DNA of 8,099 nt from UBA9676 sp036005525 (lineage in GTDB: Bacteria; Actinomycetota; Actinomycetes; Streptosporangiales; Streptosporangiaceae): contig DASYQM010000164.1 in assembly GCA_036005525.1 (NCBI GenBank), positions 1-8,099 of the forward strand, written 5' to 3'. Shown here in pieces: positions 1 through 6,968 of this stretch. The stretch's first letter is position 1. Every line of letters starts with the position of its first letter. The notes under the pieces are model-generated. The model worked only from the letters and a program-made list of their open reading frames with translations, did no database searches and was not told the DNA's origin. The position numbers were made by a program, and so were the translations under genes.

Positions 1-361
1 GGTGCGCGCGCAGGAATCGGACGGCGGCCGCCAGCTGCGATCCGCCGGTATAAGAACAGATGCCGCCATTGATCATGGTGGCCGTGGTCTCACCGGGGCA
101 GCCGAGCTTGACCAGGCGCAGGCCCGGCTGCCTGCTGCGCAGCGCCGCGGAGAGCTGGTCGGCGTAGCCCTGCCGGGTCCTGACGCTGGTACCCGACGCA
201 TTCGGCTGCACGCCCTGCGCCAGGGAGTCACCGAGCGACAGGTAGTAGCTGACCGGCGGCCGGCTGTGGTGCGGACGCGGGTGCCCCGGCCCAGCGGAAC
301 AGCCGGTGGCGAGAACGGCAAGGCAGCCAGCTATCGCGAGGGCGGGCAGGACGCGGTACAT
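1..361 (-). CDS. SGNH/GDSL-family hydrolase lipoprotein, N-terminal part (3' end outside window)
   Basis: This is the first 120 codons of a secreted lipoprotein, open to the window edge without a stop. Residues 1-21 form a lipoprotein signal peptide: Met-Tyr-Arg, a hydrophobic stretch, then LATGC, making Cys21 the predicted lipidation site. A short Pro/His/Arg-rich linker follows. At 43-50 comes LGDSLAQG, block I of SGNH hydrolases, with Ser46 as predicted nucleophile. Block II is LGCPGETT at 86-93 (oxyanion-hole Gly87). Cys88 and Cys102 could form a disulfide outside the membrane. The downstream Asn and Ser-Asp-His blocks are beyond the edge. Actinobacterial relatives are lipases, esterases or polysaccharide deacylases; the substrate cannot be told. 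I chose the ATG at 361 because it gives a standard signal peptide; in-frame ATGs at 385 and 388 would add 8-9 residues. The GGGAG before the ATG is weak and very close. The gene is divergent from the aldo/keto reductase and has no evident link to the nucleoside genes. Confidence 0.85.
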   Translation of the reverse strand, partial: MYRVLPALAIAGCLAVLATGCSAGPGHPRPHHSRPPVSYYLSLGDSLAQGVQPNASGTSVRTRQGYADQLSAALRSRQPGLRLVKLGCPGETTATMINGGICSYTGGSQLAAAVRFLRAH

Positions 362-560
362 GGCTCCCGTCTCGGTCGGGGCCATCATTCTACGAACCGG
401 CCCGGCCGGGACCTGCCCGCTCCGGGGCGAGATCGGCGAGGTGCCGTGTCCGGGCGCCGGCGCATGGGCCCGGTACATGGATGAAGCCGCCCGCCCTGGG
501 CAGGGATGGCCTGACGAGCACGCAGCTAAGCGATCCCATGGCCGGAGGAGTGAATCCGTC
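362..560. promoter_or_regulatory. Divergent intergenic region between the GDSL lipoprotein and the aldo/keto reductase
   Basis: These 199 bases must hold the promoters of two divergently transcribed genes. I see no convincing -35/-10 pair in either direction. A 10-nt palindrome, CCCGGCCGGG, lies at 401-410, but such runs are expected by chance at this base composition. Open frames continue through the region only because stop codons are rare in GC-rich DNA; none has a good start site and recognisable protein features here. Confidence 0.4.
544..549 (+). promoter_or_regulatory. Ribosome binding site that fixes the aldo/keto reductase start
   Basis: GGAGGA lies 11 bases before the GTG at 561. 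The frame stays open for 255 bases upstream of that GTG, but the upstream protein does not match the family. The family-typical N-terminus (a short lead, then LNSGRTIPQFGFG) begins right after this GTG. The site therefore decides the start. Confidence 0.75.
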
Positions 561-1403
561 GTGACCGCAGTACCCGACATCCTGCTGAACAGCGGCAGGA
601 CGATCCCCCAGTTCGGCTTCGGCGTCTTCCTGATCAGCCCGGCGGACACGGCAGAGGCCGTGACCAGAGCCCTTGAGGCCGGCTACCGGCACATCGATAC
701 CGCGCAGGGGTACGGCAACGAGAAGGAGGTGGGCGACGCCATCGCCAAGTCCGGCCTCGACCGCGGCGACGTGTTCGTCACCAGCAAGCTGGGCAACGCC
801 GACCACCGGCCCGATGATGCCCGCCACGCCTTCTACCGCTCGGTGAGCGCGCTCGGCTGCGAGTACATCGACCTGTTCCTGATCCACTGGCCGCTGCCCA
901 CCAGGTACGACGGCGACTACGTGTCGACGTGGCAGACCCTGGAGGAGTTCTACCGCGACGGGCGGGCGCGCTCGATCGGCGTCTCGAACTTCCAGCCGCA
1001 CCACCTGCGGCGGCTGGACGCGGAGTGCGAGATTCCGCCGGCGGTCAACCAGATCGAGGTGCATCCGTACCTGACCCAGGCCGAGGTGCGCGCGTACTGC
1101 GCCGAGCATCGGATCGCGGTCGAGGCGTGGTCGCCGCTGGCGCGGGGCGGCGAGCTGCTCAGCGAGCCGGCGATCGTCTCGATCGCCGGGCGGGTGGGCA
1201 AGAGCCCGGCCCAGGTGGTCCTGCGCTGGCACATCGAGCGCGGCGACATCGTCTTCCCGAAGTCGGTCACTCCCAGCCGGATCAAGGAGAACATCGACAT
1301 CTTCGACTTCGAGCTGTCAGCGGAGGATGTCGCGGCGATCAGCGCGCTGGACAGGAACGAGCGCACCGGGCCCGACCCGGACACGTTCGACGCGATCGGC
1401 TAG
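561..1403 (+). CDS. Aldo/keto reductase (AKR superfamily, 2,5-diketo-gluconate reductase-like)
   Basis: This 280-residue protein is a cytosolic NADPH-dependent oxidoreductase expected to reduce aldehydes or ketones to alcohols. It has normal AKR length and a complete TIM-barrel signature. The catalytic tetrad is visible: Asp46 and Tyr51 in HIDTAQGYGNE, Lys76 in TSKLG, and His109 in LIHWP. GVSNF at 140-144 is the usual strand motif, and PKSVTPSRIKEN near 233-244 is the cofactor phosphate loop (Lys234, Ser235, Arg240, Asn244), indicating NADPH. The start is the GTG placed after a GGAGGA. It converges with the ALDH-like gene, 35 bases separating the two stop codons, so it is not part of that operon. 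Closest in pattern to bacterial DkgA/DkgB-type reductases or morphine-6-dehydrogenase-like annotations, but the substrate cannot be read from sequence. A shared role in handling aldehydes with the neighbouring operon is only a guess. Confidence 0.93.
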   Translation: MTAVPDILLNSGRTIPQFGFGVFLISPADTAEAVTRALEAGYRHIDTAQGYGNEKEVGDAIAKSGLDRGDVFVTSKLGNADHRPDDARHAFYRSVSALGCEYIDLFLIHWPLPTRYDGDYVSTWQTLEEFYRDGRARSIGVSNFQPHHLRRLDAECEIPPAVNQIEVHPYLTQAEVRAYCAEHRIAVEAWSPLARGGELLSEPAIVSIAGRVGKSPAQVVLRWHIERGDIVFPKSVTPSRIKENIDIFDFELSAEDVAAISALDRNERTGPDPDTFDAIG

Positions 1404-1426
1404 CGCCGCCGCGCCGCCGGGAGCCC

Positions 1427-1439
1427 GCGGCCGGGCCGC
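1427..1439. terminator. Weak candidate bidirectional terminator hairpin between convergent genes
   Basis: GCGGCCGGGCCGC is a 13-nt inverted repeat lying between the stop codons of the aldo/keto reductase and the ALDH-like gene, where a bidirectional terminator would be expected. The stem would be five pairs with a three-base loop. There is no T-tract on either side, and GC-rich palindromes arise easily here, so the call is tentative. Confidence 0.2.
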
Positions 1440-2452
1440 TACACGCCGATCGGGTGCCAGACCGTCTTGATCTCCAGGAACGCCAGCATCCTGGCCGGCC
1501 CCGGTGGCGCCGCCCAGTCGTCGTCGGCCGTGAACACGCGCTTCACGTTCCCGGCCGCGAGCCGCGCCAGCCCGGCCCGGTCGGCAGCGGCCGCCCCGGT
1601 GAGGTCGATCGCGTTCACGTCCATGTGCGCGGCGAGTACCGGCGCGAGCTCGGCGGTGCGGCCGGTCAGGATGTTCACCACCCCGGGCGGCACGTCCGAG
1701 GTCGCGAGCACCTCGGCCAGGGTGACCGCGGGGAGCGGCACGGACTCGCTGGCCACCACCACGGCGGTGTTGCCGGTGGCGATCACCGGAGCGAGCACGG
1801 TGACCAGCCCGAGCAGCCCCGGCGCGGCAGGCGCGATCACCGCCACCACCCCGGTCGGCTCGGGCACGCTGAAGTTGAAGTACGGCCCCGCCACCGGGTT
1901 GGCAGCCCCCGCCACCTGCGCGATCTTGTCGGACCAGCCGGCGTACCACACCCACCGGTCGATCGCCTCGGTGACCGCCCGCTCCGCCTCCGCCCGCGAG
2001 ACCCCTTCATTCGCAACGGATTCCGCGGTGAACTGCGCTGCCCGGCCCTGGAGCAGTTCGGCGACCCGGTAGAGGACCTGCCCCCGGTTGTACGCCGTCG
2101 CCCCGGCCCAGCCCGCCACCGCCTTGCGGGCGGCCACCACCGCGTCGCGCACGTCCTTGCGCGAGGCCATCGCCACGTGCGCGAGCACGGCTCCGTCCGG
2201 CCCGGCCGCCGGGTAGGACCGGCCGGACTCCGAGCGCGGGAACGCGCCACCGATGAACAGCTTGTAGGTCTTGCGCACGTCTACCCGGGCGGATGCGCCG
2301 CGGGCAGGTCCGTCACCCCTGGTGTTCGCCCGGACAGCAGCGCGATCGGCAGGGCGGTCACCACGGGCCTTCGTTAGGCCGCTGTCTCTAGGGGTTTTCC
2401 CTGTCTTCCCGGCTGCGGCTTTTCCGGCCGCGGGCCGGGCGCGGTCAGGCAT
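1439..2452 (-). CDS. Catalytically dead, truncated ALDH-fold protein, last gene of the deo operon
   Basis: This 337-residue protein aligns with the N-terminal, NAD-binding half of aldehyde dehydrogenases but lacks the catalytic apparatus. Residues 1-57 are a low-complexity Ala/Arg/Lys/Gly extension. ALDH similarity starts at YKLFIGGAF (63-71) and continues through WVWYAGWSDKIAQ (167-179) and LAPVIATGNT (220-229). The position of the oxyanion Asn of PWNFP is Ala210, and that of the cofactor Lys of KPAE is Val233. The Glu motif LELGG and the nucleophilic Cys segment are absent. The end, IKTVWHPIG, resembles the last strand of the non-catalytic second domain of ALDH16. From memory, similar proteins are conserved in Streptomyces beside deoC and a full ALDH, so this is unlikely to be a decaying pseudogene. 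Its ATG overlaps the upstream ALDH stop by 8 bases (ATGCCTGA), implying coupled translation. I infer a structural partner of the upstream ALDH; most pipelines would label it simply aldehyde dehydrogenase. Confidence 0.88.
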   Translation of the reverse strand: MPDRARPAAGKAAAGKTGKTPRDSGLTKARGDRPADRAAVRANTRGDGPARGASARVDVRKTYKLFIGGAFPRSESGRSYPAAGPDGAVLAHVAMASRKDVRDAVVAARKAVAGWAGATAYNRGQVLYRVAELLQGRAAQFTAESVANEGVSRAEAERAVTEAIDRWVWYAGWSDKIAQVAGAANPVAGPYFNFSVPEPTGVVAVIAPAAPGLLGLVTVLAPVIATGNTAVVVASESVPLPAVTLAEVLATSDVPPGVVNILTGRTAELAPVLAAHMDVNAIDLTGAAAADRAGLARLAAGNVKRVFTADDDWAAPPGPARMLAFLEIKTVWHPIGV

Positions 2453-3908
2453 CGAGGTACGCGGCGAGCCCGGCGCGGCCGCCCTCCCGCCCGAATCCGG
2501 ACTCCTGGTACCCGCCGAACGGGCTCGCCGGATCGAACCTGTTGTAGGTGTTGGCCCAGACCACCCCGGCGCGCAGCCGCTGCGCCATCCACAGGATCCG
2601 GCTCCCCTTCTCGGTCCAGACCCCCGCCGACAGCCCGTAGGGGGTGTTGTTCGCCTTCGTCACCGCCTCCTCCGGGGTACGGAACGTGAGCACCGACAGC
2701 ACCGGCCCGAAAATCTCTTCACGCGCGATCCGGTGTGACTGACTCACGCCGGAGAACACCGTGGGCGGGAACCAGTAGCCCTTGGCCGGCAGCGGGCACG
2801 GGGGCGACCAGCGCTGTGCGCCCTCGGCCTCACCGGCCGCCACCAGCCCCTCGATCTTGTCGAGTTGCTGCCGCGAATTGATCGCGCCGATGTCGGTGTT
2901 CTTGTCGAGCGGGTCGCCGAGGCGGAGCGTGGCCAGTCGCTGCTTGAGCCGGTCGAGCACGGCATCCGCGATGGGCTCGGCGAGCAGCAGCCGTGAGCCC
3001 GCGCAGCACACGTGCCCCTGGTTGAAGAAGATGCCGTTGACGATGCCCTCGACCGCCTGGTCGAGCGGGGCGTCGTCGAAGACCACGTTCGCCGCCTTGC
3101 CGCCGAGTTCCAGCGTGAGCTTCTTGCCGGTGCCGGCGACCGCCGCCTGGATTTCCTTGCCCACCTCGGTCGAGCCGGTGAACGCGATCTTGTTCACTCC
3201 CGGGTGGCCGACGAGGCCTGCCCCGGCGCTGCCGTCGCCGGTGATGATGTTCACCGTGCCGGGTGGCAGCTCCGCCTCCTGGATCACCTCGGCGAGCAGC
3301 AGCGCGGTCAGGGGCGTGGTCTCGGCGGGCTTGAGCACGCACGTGTTGCCCGTGGCGAGGGCCGGTGCCAGCTTCCAGGCGGCCATCAGCAGCGGGAAGT
3401 TCCACGGGATCACCTGCCCGGCGACCCCGAGCGGCCGGGGATCGGGGCCGAACCCGGCATAGCCGAGCTTGTCCGCCCAGCCCGCGTGGTAGAAGAAGTG
3501 CGCCGCGGCGAGCGGGATGTCCACGTCGCGGGACTCCTTGATCGGCTTGCCGTTGTCCAGGCTCTCCAGCACCGCGAACTCACGGGCCCGCTCCTGGATG
3601 GCGCGGGCGATCCGGTAGAGGTACTTGGCCCGCTCCCGGCCGGGCATCCGGCCCCAGGCCTGGTCATAGGCCTTCCGGGCGGACGCGACCGCCCGGTCGA
3701 CGTCCGCCTCGCCCGCCTCCGCGACGCTGGCGAGCGGCTCCTCGGAGGCCGGGTTGAGCGTGGTGAAGTGCTTCCCGCTCAGCGGCGCGGCGAACTCCCC
3801 GCCGGTGAACAGGCCGTACTCGCGCCGAAGCGTGACGATCTCGCGTGACTCCGGCGCGGGCGCGTACTCCCACTCCGCACCCGCCGTTGTGGTGGTAACG
3901 CTCGCCAC
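2445..3908 (-). CDS. NAD(P)-dependent aldehyde dehydrogenase, probable acetaldehyde oxidation after DeoC
   Basis: This is a full-length 487-residue ALDH of the type that oxidises an aldehyde to the carboxylic acid with NAD(P)+. All key residues are present: Asn170 in IPWNFP, Lys193 in LKPAE, GSTEVGK at 245-251 of the cofactor-binding domain, Glu267 in LELGGK, nucleophile Cys301 in FNQGHVCCAGSR, and the late EEIFGPV and NPYGL-like (NTPYGLSAG) motifs. The family has a hydrophilic N-terminal lead, as here (residues 1-30). The open frame extends upstream into deoC, but the GTG at 3908 has a GGAGG ten bases before it and lies 20 bases after the deoC stop. Directly following the acetaldehyde-producing aldolase, its most likely substrate is acetaldehyde; this is inferred from position. 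It overlaps the truncated ALDH-like gene by 8 bases. The two together (487 + 337 residues) have about the length and domain content of an ALDH16 protein. Confidence 0.95.
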   Translation of the reverse strand: MASVTTTTAGAEWEYAPAPESREIVTLRREYGLFTGGEFAAPLSGKHFTTLNPASEEPLASVAEAGEADVDRAVASARKAYDQAWGRMPGRERAKYLYRIARAIQERAREFAVLESLDNGKPIKESRDVDIPLAAAHFFYHAGWADKLGYAGFGPDPRPLGVAGQVIPWNFPLLMAAWKLAPALATGNTCVLKPAETTPLTALLLAEVIQEAELPPGTVNIITGDGSAGAGLVGHPGVNKIAFTGSTEVGKEIQAAVAGTGKKLTLELGGKAANVVFDDAPLDQAVEGIVNGIFFNQGHVCCAGSRLLLAEPIADAVLDRLKQRLATLRLGDPLDKNTDIGAINSRQQLDKIEGLVAAGEAEGAQRWSPPCPLPAKGYWFPPTVFSGVSQSHRIAREEIFGPVLSVLTFRTPEEAVTKANNTPYGLSAGVWTEKGSRILWMAQRLRAGVVWANTYNRFDPASPFGGYQESGFGREGGRAGLAAYLDA

Positions 3909-3918
3909 TGTGCGCTGG

Positions 3919-3923
3919 CCTCC
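3919..3923 (-). promoter_or_regulatory. Ribosome binding site that fixes the aldehyde dehydrogenase start
   Basis: On the minus strand GGAGG lies in the short gap between the deoC stop and the GTG at 3908, ten bases before that GTG. It argues against the longer in-frame ATG start at 4049, which would overlap deoC by 121 bases and add residues unlike any ALDH. Confidence 0.75.
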
Positions 3924-3928
3924 GCTCG

Positions 3929-4939
3929 TTAGTCGAGGGTGAAGTAGTCCGGCCCGGCGTAGGCACCGGTGAGCTGCTTGCGCCGCTGCATGAGCAGGTC
4001 GTTGAGAAGGCTGGAGGCACCGATGCGGAACGCCTCCGGCGTCAGCCACTGCGGCCCAGCGATCTCACGGACGAGCACTAGGTAACGGATGGCGTCCTTG
4101 GCGGTCCGGATGCCGCCGGCGACCTTGACGCCGACCCGGCGCCCCGTCGCCTCGGCGAAGTCCCGCACGGCGGACAGCATCACCAGCGCCACAGGCGGCG
4201 TGGCGGCGGGCGCGACCTTGCCGGTCGATGTCTTGATGAAGTCGGCGCCGGCCAGCATCGCCAGCCAGGCGGCTCGGAGGGTGTTGTCCAGGGTGGCGAG
4301 TTCGGCGGTCTCCAGGATCACCTTGAGATGCGTGGGGCCGCACGCCTCACGTACCGCGCGCACCTCCTCGTAGACCTGGGCGTACCGGCCGGCCAGGAAC
4401 GCGCCGCGGTCGACGACCATGTCCACCTCATCGGCGCCCGCGTTGAGCGCGTCCGCCACGTCGGCGAGCTTCACCGCGAGCGAGGCGCGCCCGGACGGGA
4501 ACGCCGTCGCCACGGAGGCGACCGCCACGCCGCTGCCCGCCAGTTCGCCGCGCGCCAGGCCCACGAGGTCGGGGTACACGCACACGGCCGCGACCGGCGG
4601 CACGGAGGGGTCATCGGGGTCGGGCTGGCGCGCCTTGGCGCACAGCCCGCGGACCTTGCCCGGTGTATCGGCGCCCTCCAGCGTGGTGAGGTCCACCATG
4701 CGGACCGCCATGTCCAGCGCCCACAGCTTCGCGTCGCGCTTGATCGAGCGGGTCGCCAGGGACGCTGCCCGTTCGTGCGCCCCCACCTGGTCGACGCCGG
4801 GAAGGCCGTGGAGGATCTGCCGGAGCGCGGCATCGGAGCCGACCACACCCGTCCCGGCGGCCCCGGCACCCGTCACCCCGGTGCCCGTGACCCCGGCTGC
4901 GAAGATGCCGGCGGCGCCGGTCGGGGCGTCGACGTTCAT
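3929..4939 (-). CDS. deoC: Deoxyribose-phosphate aldolase
   Basis: DeoC is a cytosolic class I aldolase that cleaves 2-deoxyribose-5-phosphate into glyceraldehyde-3-phosphate and acetaldehyde. In this 336-residue protein the Schiff-base lysine is Lys236 in DFIKTSTGK, the second active-site lysine is Lys272 in VGVKVAGGIR, and the proton-relay Asp is Asp173 in ADEVDMVVD. MVDLTTLEGADTPGKV at 81-96 is typical of the longer, actinobacterial and eukaryotic-like branch, which explains why it exceeds the roughly 220-260 residues of the short bacterial enzymes. Residues 8-35 are Gly/Ala/Thr/Val-rich with a pentapeptide repeat, and the conserved part begins near SDAALRQ (35-41). The ATG at 4939 lies 10 bases after the deoA stop, in a notably AT-rich junction, with only AGGGAT immediately ahead; translation probably depends on coupling. 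A GTG at 4846 is a possible internal start that would remove most of the repeat. The aldehyde product would feed the ALDH encoded next. Confidence 0.95.
   Translation of the reverse strand: MNVDAPTGAAGIFAAGVTGTGVTGAGAAGTGVVGSDAALRQILHGLPGVDQVGAHERAASLATRSIKRDAKLWALDMAVRMVDLTTLEGADTPGKVRGLCAKARQPDPDDPSVPPVAAVCVYPDLVGLARGELAGSGVAVASVATAFPSGRASLAVKLADVADALNAGADEVDMVVDRGAFLAGRYAQVYEEVRAVREACGPTHLKVILETAELATLDNTLRAAWLAMLAGADFIKTSTGKVAPAATPPVALVMLSAVRDFAEATGRRVGVKVAGGIRTAKDAIRYLVLVREIAGPQWLTPEAFRIGASSLLNDLLMQRRKQLTGAYAGPDYFTLD
4835..4894 (-). repeat. Tandem 15-nt repeat encoding Gly-rich pentapeptides at the DeoC N-terminus
   Basis: Read on the minus strand, four successive 15-nt units encode GVTGT, GVTGA, GAAGT and GVVGS (DeoC residues 16-35). 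The first two DNA units differ at three of fifteen positions, so they look like a recent duplication; the other two are more diverged. The segment lies before the conserved aldolase fold and is probably a disordered tail. Confidence 0.7.
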
Positions 4940-4949
4940 ATCCCTATTG

Positions 4950-6267
<1,318 letters not shown>

Positions 6268-6275
<8 letters not shown>

Positions 6276-6675
6276 CGCCGTCACCGGCCGCGGCCAGGTC
6301 AGCCCGGGTGAACGGCGACGGCAGCAGGCGCCCGAGTTCGGTGGGTCCCGCATCGGTGTCCAGCAGCAGGCCGGGGCCGCCCGCCTCGAGCAGAAGCTGG
6401 CGGCAGCGCCCGCAGGGCAGGAGGCGCGGGCCGTCCCCGGCGACCACGCTCACCGCGACAAGGGAGCCGCCGCCGGTGGCATGCAGCGCGGAGACAAGCC
6501 CGCATTCGGCGCAGAGCGTCAGGCCGTAGGAGGCGTTCTCCACGTTGCAGGCGGTGACCACCCGGCCATCGTCGGCCTGGCCGGCGGCCCCGACCCGCAG
6601 GCGCGAGTACGGCGCGTAGGCCCGCCCGGCCACCTCGGAGGCGGCCTCCCGCAACCGGGACCAGTCGATCGGCAC
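6268..6675 (-). CDS. cdd: Cytidine deaminase (small zinc type)
   Basis: This 135-residue protein deaminates cytidine and deoxycytidine to uridine and deoxyuridine, supplying substrate for the phosphorylase encoded next. It has the size of the homotetrameric cytidine deaminases. The zinc and catalytic motif is CAEC at 55-58 (Cys55, catalytic Glu57), and the other two zinc ligands are Cys88 and Cys91 in PCGRCRQ. NVENASYG at 44-51 binds the ribose and base, and AYAPYS at 19-24 is the N-terminal family motif. The residue after the catalytic Glu is Cys58 instead of the common Arg, which I recall as usual in actinobacterial and mycobacterial enzymes. The GTG start has a GGGAGG at 6688-6683, seven bases upstream, the strongest translation signal in this operon, fitting its place as first gene. 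The short acidic tail GDGDG falls where the deoA start overlaps. Confidence 0.95.
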
Positions 6676-6814
6676 GCTCGAACCTCCCTGGGTGCTGTCG
6701 GCGCTTTGCGGACGAAGCTAGCAGGCCCCCGCCCGGCCGGGCACCGCGGTCGGCGGCGCGTGGCCGGTTTCGATTTGGCAACTCCCCGCTCTGTGACTTT
6801 CGCCGGACACCCGG

Positions 6815-6829
6815 GCAGGTCTAACCTGC
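6815..6829. promoter_or_regulatory. Perfect inverted repeat, candidate operator
   Basis: GCAGGT-CTA-ACCTGC has two perfect six-base arms around a three-base centre. Its centre at 6822 is exactly midway between the cdd start (6675) and the lipoprotein start (6969). It is less GC-rich than the chance palindromes nearby and overlaps a possible -10 element. The GGTCTA core recalls operators of GntR/HutC-type regulators (for example the GGTCTAGACC core bound by DasR), but the spacing here is one base shorter, so the binding protein is unknown. No regulator gene is in the window. Confidence 0.45.
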
Positions 6830-6906
6830 GGACATCCCAGAGCGGGCGGTTGGGGTCCTTAAGTCCTGCCGCGCTCCGGGCGGAGGGGCTACCGGCGGCT
6901 CGCGTG

Positions 6907-6955
6907 GGCGGTGACGGCCCTCCCCCGGAACAGGCGGTGACAGCCGCCCCCGGAA
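6907..6955 (+). repeat. Imperfect direct repeat with hairpin potential in the lipoprotein leader
   Basis: Two copies, 6907-6930 and 6933-6955, both begin GGCGGTGAC and both end CCCCCGGAA, with one gap and two or so differences between. The period is about 26 bases. The second copy can fold as GGCGG (6933-6937) with CCGCC (6944-6948), and the first as GGGC (6906-6909) with GCCC (6917-6920). The block ends two bases before the AGGAGGT ribosome binding site at 6957-6963, so it could affect translation or bind a repressor dimer; neither is shown. Confidence 0.55.
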
Positions 6956-6968
6956 GAGGAGGTAATCC

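Larger units (their letters stand above)
6676..6968. promoter_or_regulatory. Divergent control region between cdd operon and nucleoside-binding lipoprotein
   Basis: This 293-bp gap must contain promoters firing left into cdd and right into the lipoprotein. For the right-going gene a weak pair is TTCGCC at 6799-6804 and TAACCT at 6822-6827, spaced by 17; the -10 candidate falls inside the inverted repeat at 6815-6829. For cdd the best -10 I see is TAGCTT (6720-6715, minus strand), with no clear -35. A further 12-nt palindrome, GCCCGGCCGGGC, lies at 6731-6742 and ACCGCGGT at 6743-6750. The lipoprotein side would have a leader of about 135 bases if the candidate promoter is right. A repeat pair in that leader is listed separately. 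I recognise no known riboswitch. Confidence 0.55.

Noticed and set aside
401..410. CCCGGCCGGG in both divergent intergenic regions (401-410 and 6732-6741) as a shared operator
   Set aside because: All-G/C palindromes of this size are expected often at this base composition, and the flanking genes have unrelated functions.
929..2377. A 482-codon open frame on the plus strand across the end of the aldo/keto reductase and the ALDH-like gene
   Set aside because: It overlaps the reductase in another frame and the ALDH-like gene in antisense, and its translation is low-complexity Arg/Gly/Pro-rich without a ribosome binding site or domain.
1439..2452. The short ALDH gene as a decaying pseudogene
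   Set aside because: It has an intact frame, a coupled start, a proper C-terminal end resembling ALDH16, and recalled counterparts at the same position in Streptomyces. Loss of catalytic residues here looks like a conserved state, not recent decay.
6841..6968. A riboswitch in the lipoprotein leader
   Set aside because: Purine-type riboswitches do control some related transport genes, but the leader shows no conserved purine-riboswitch core and the visible pairings come from a local repeat.
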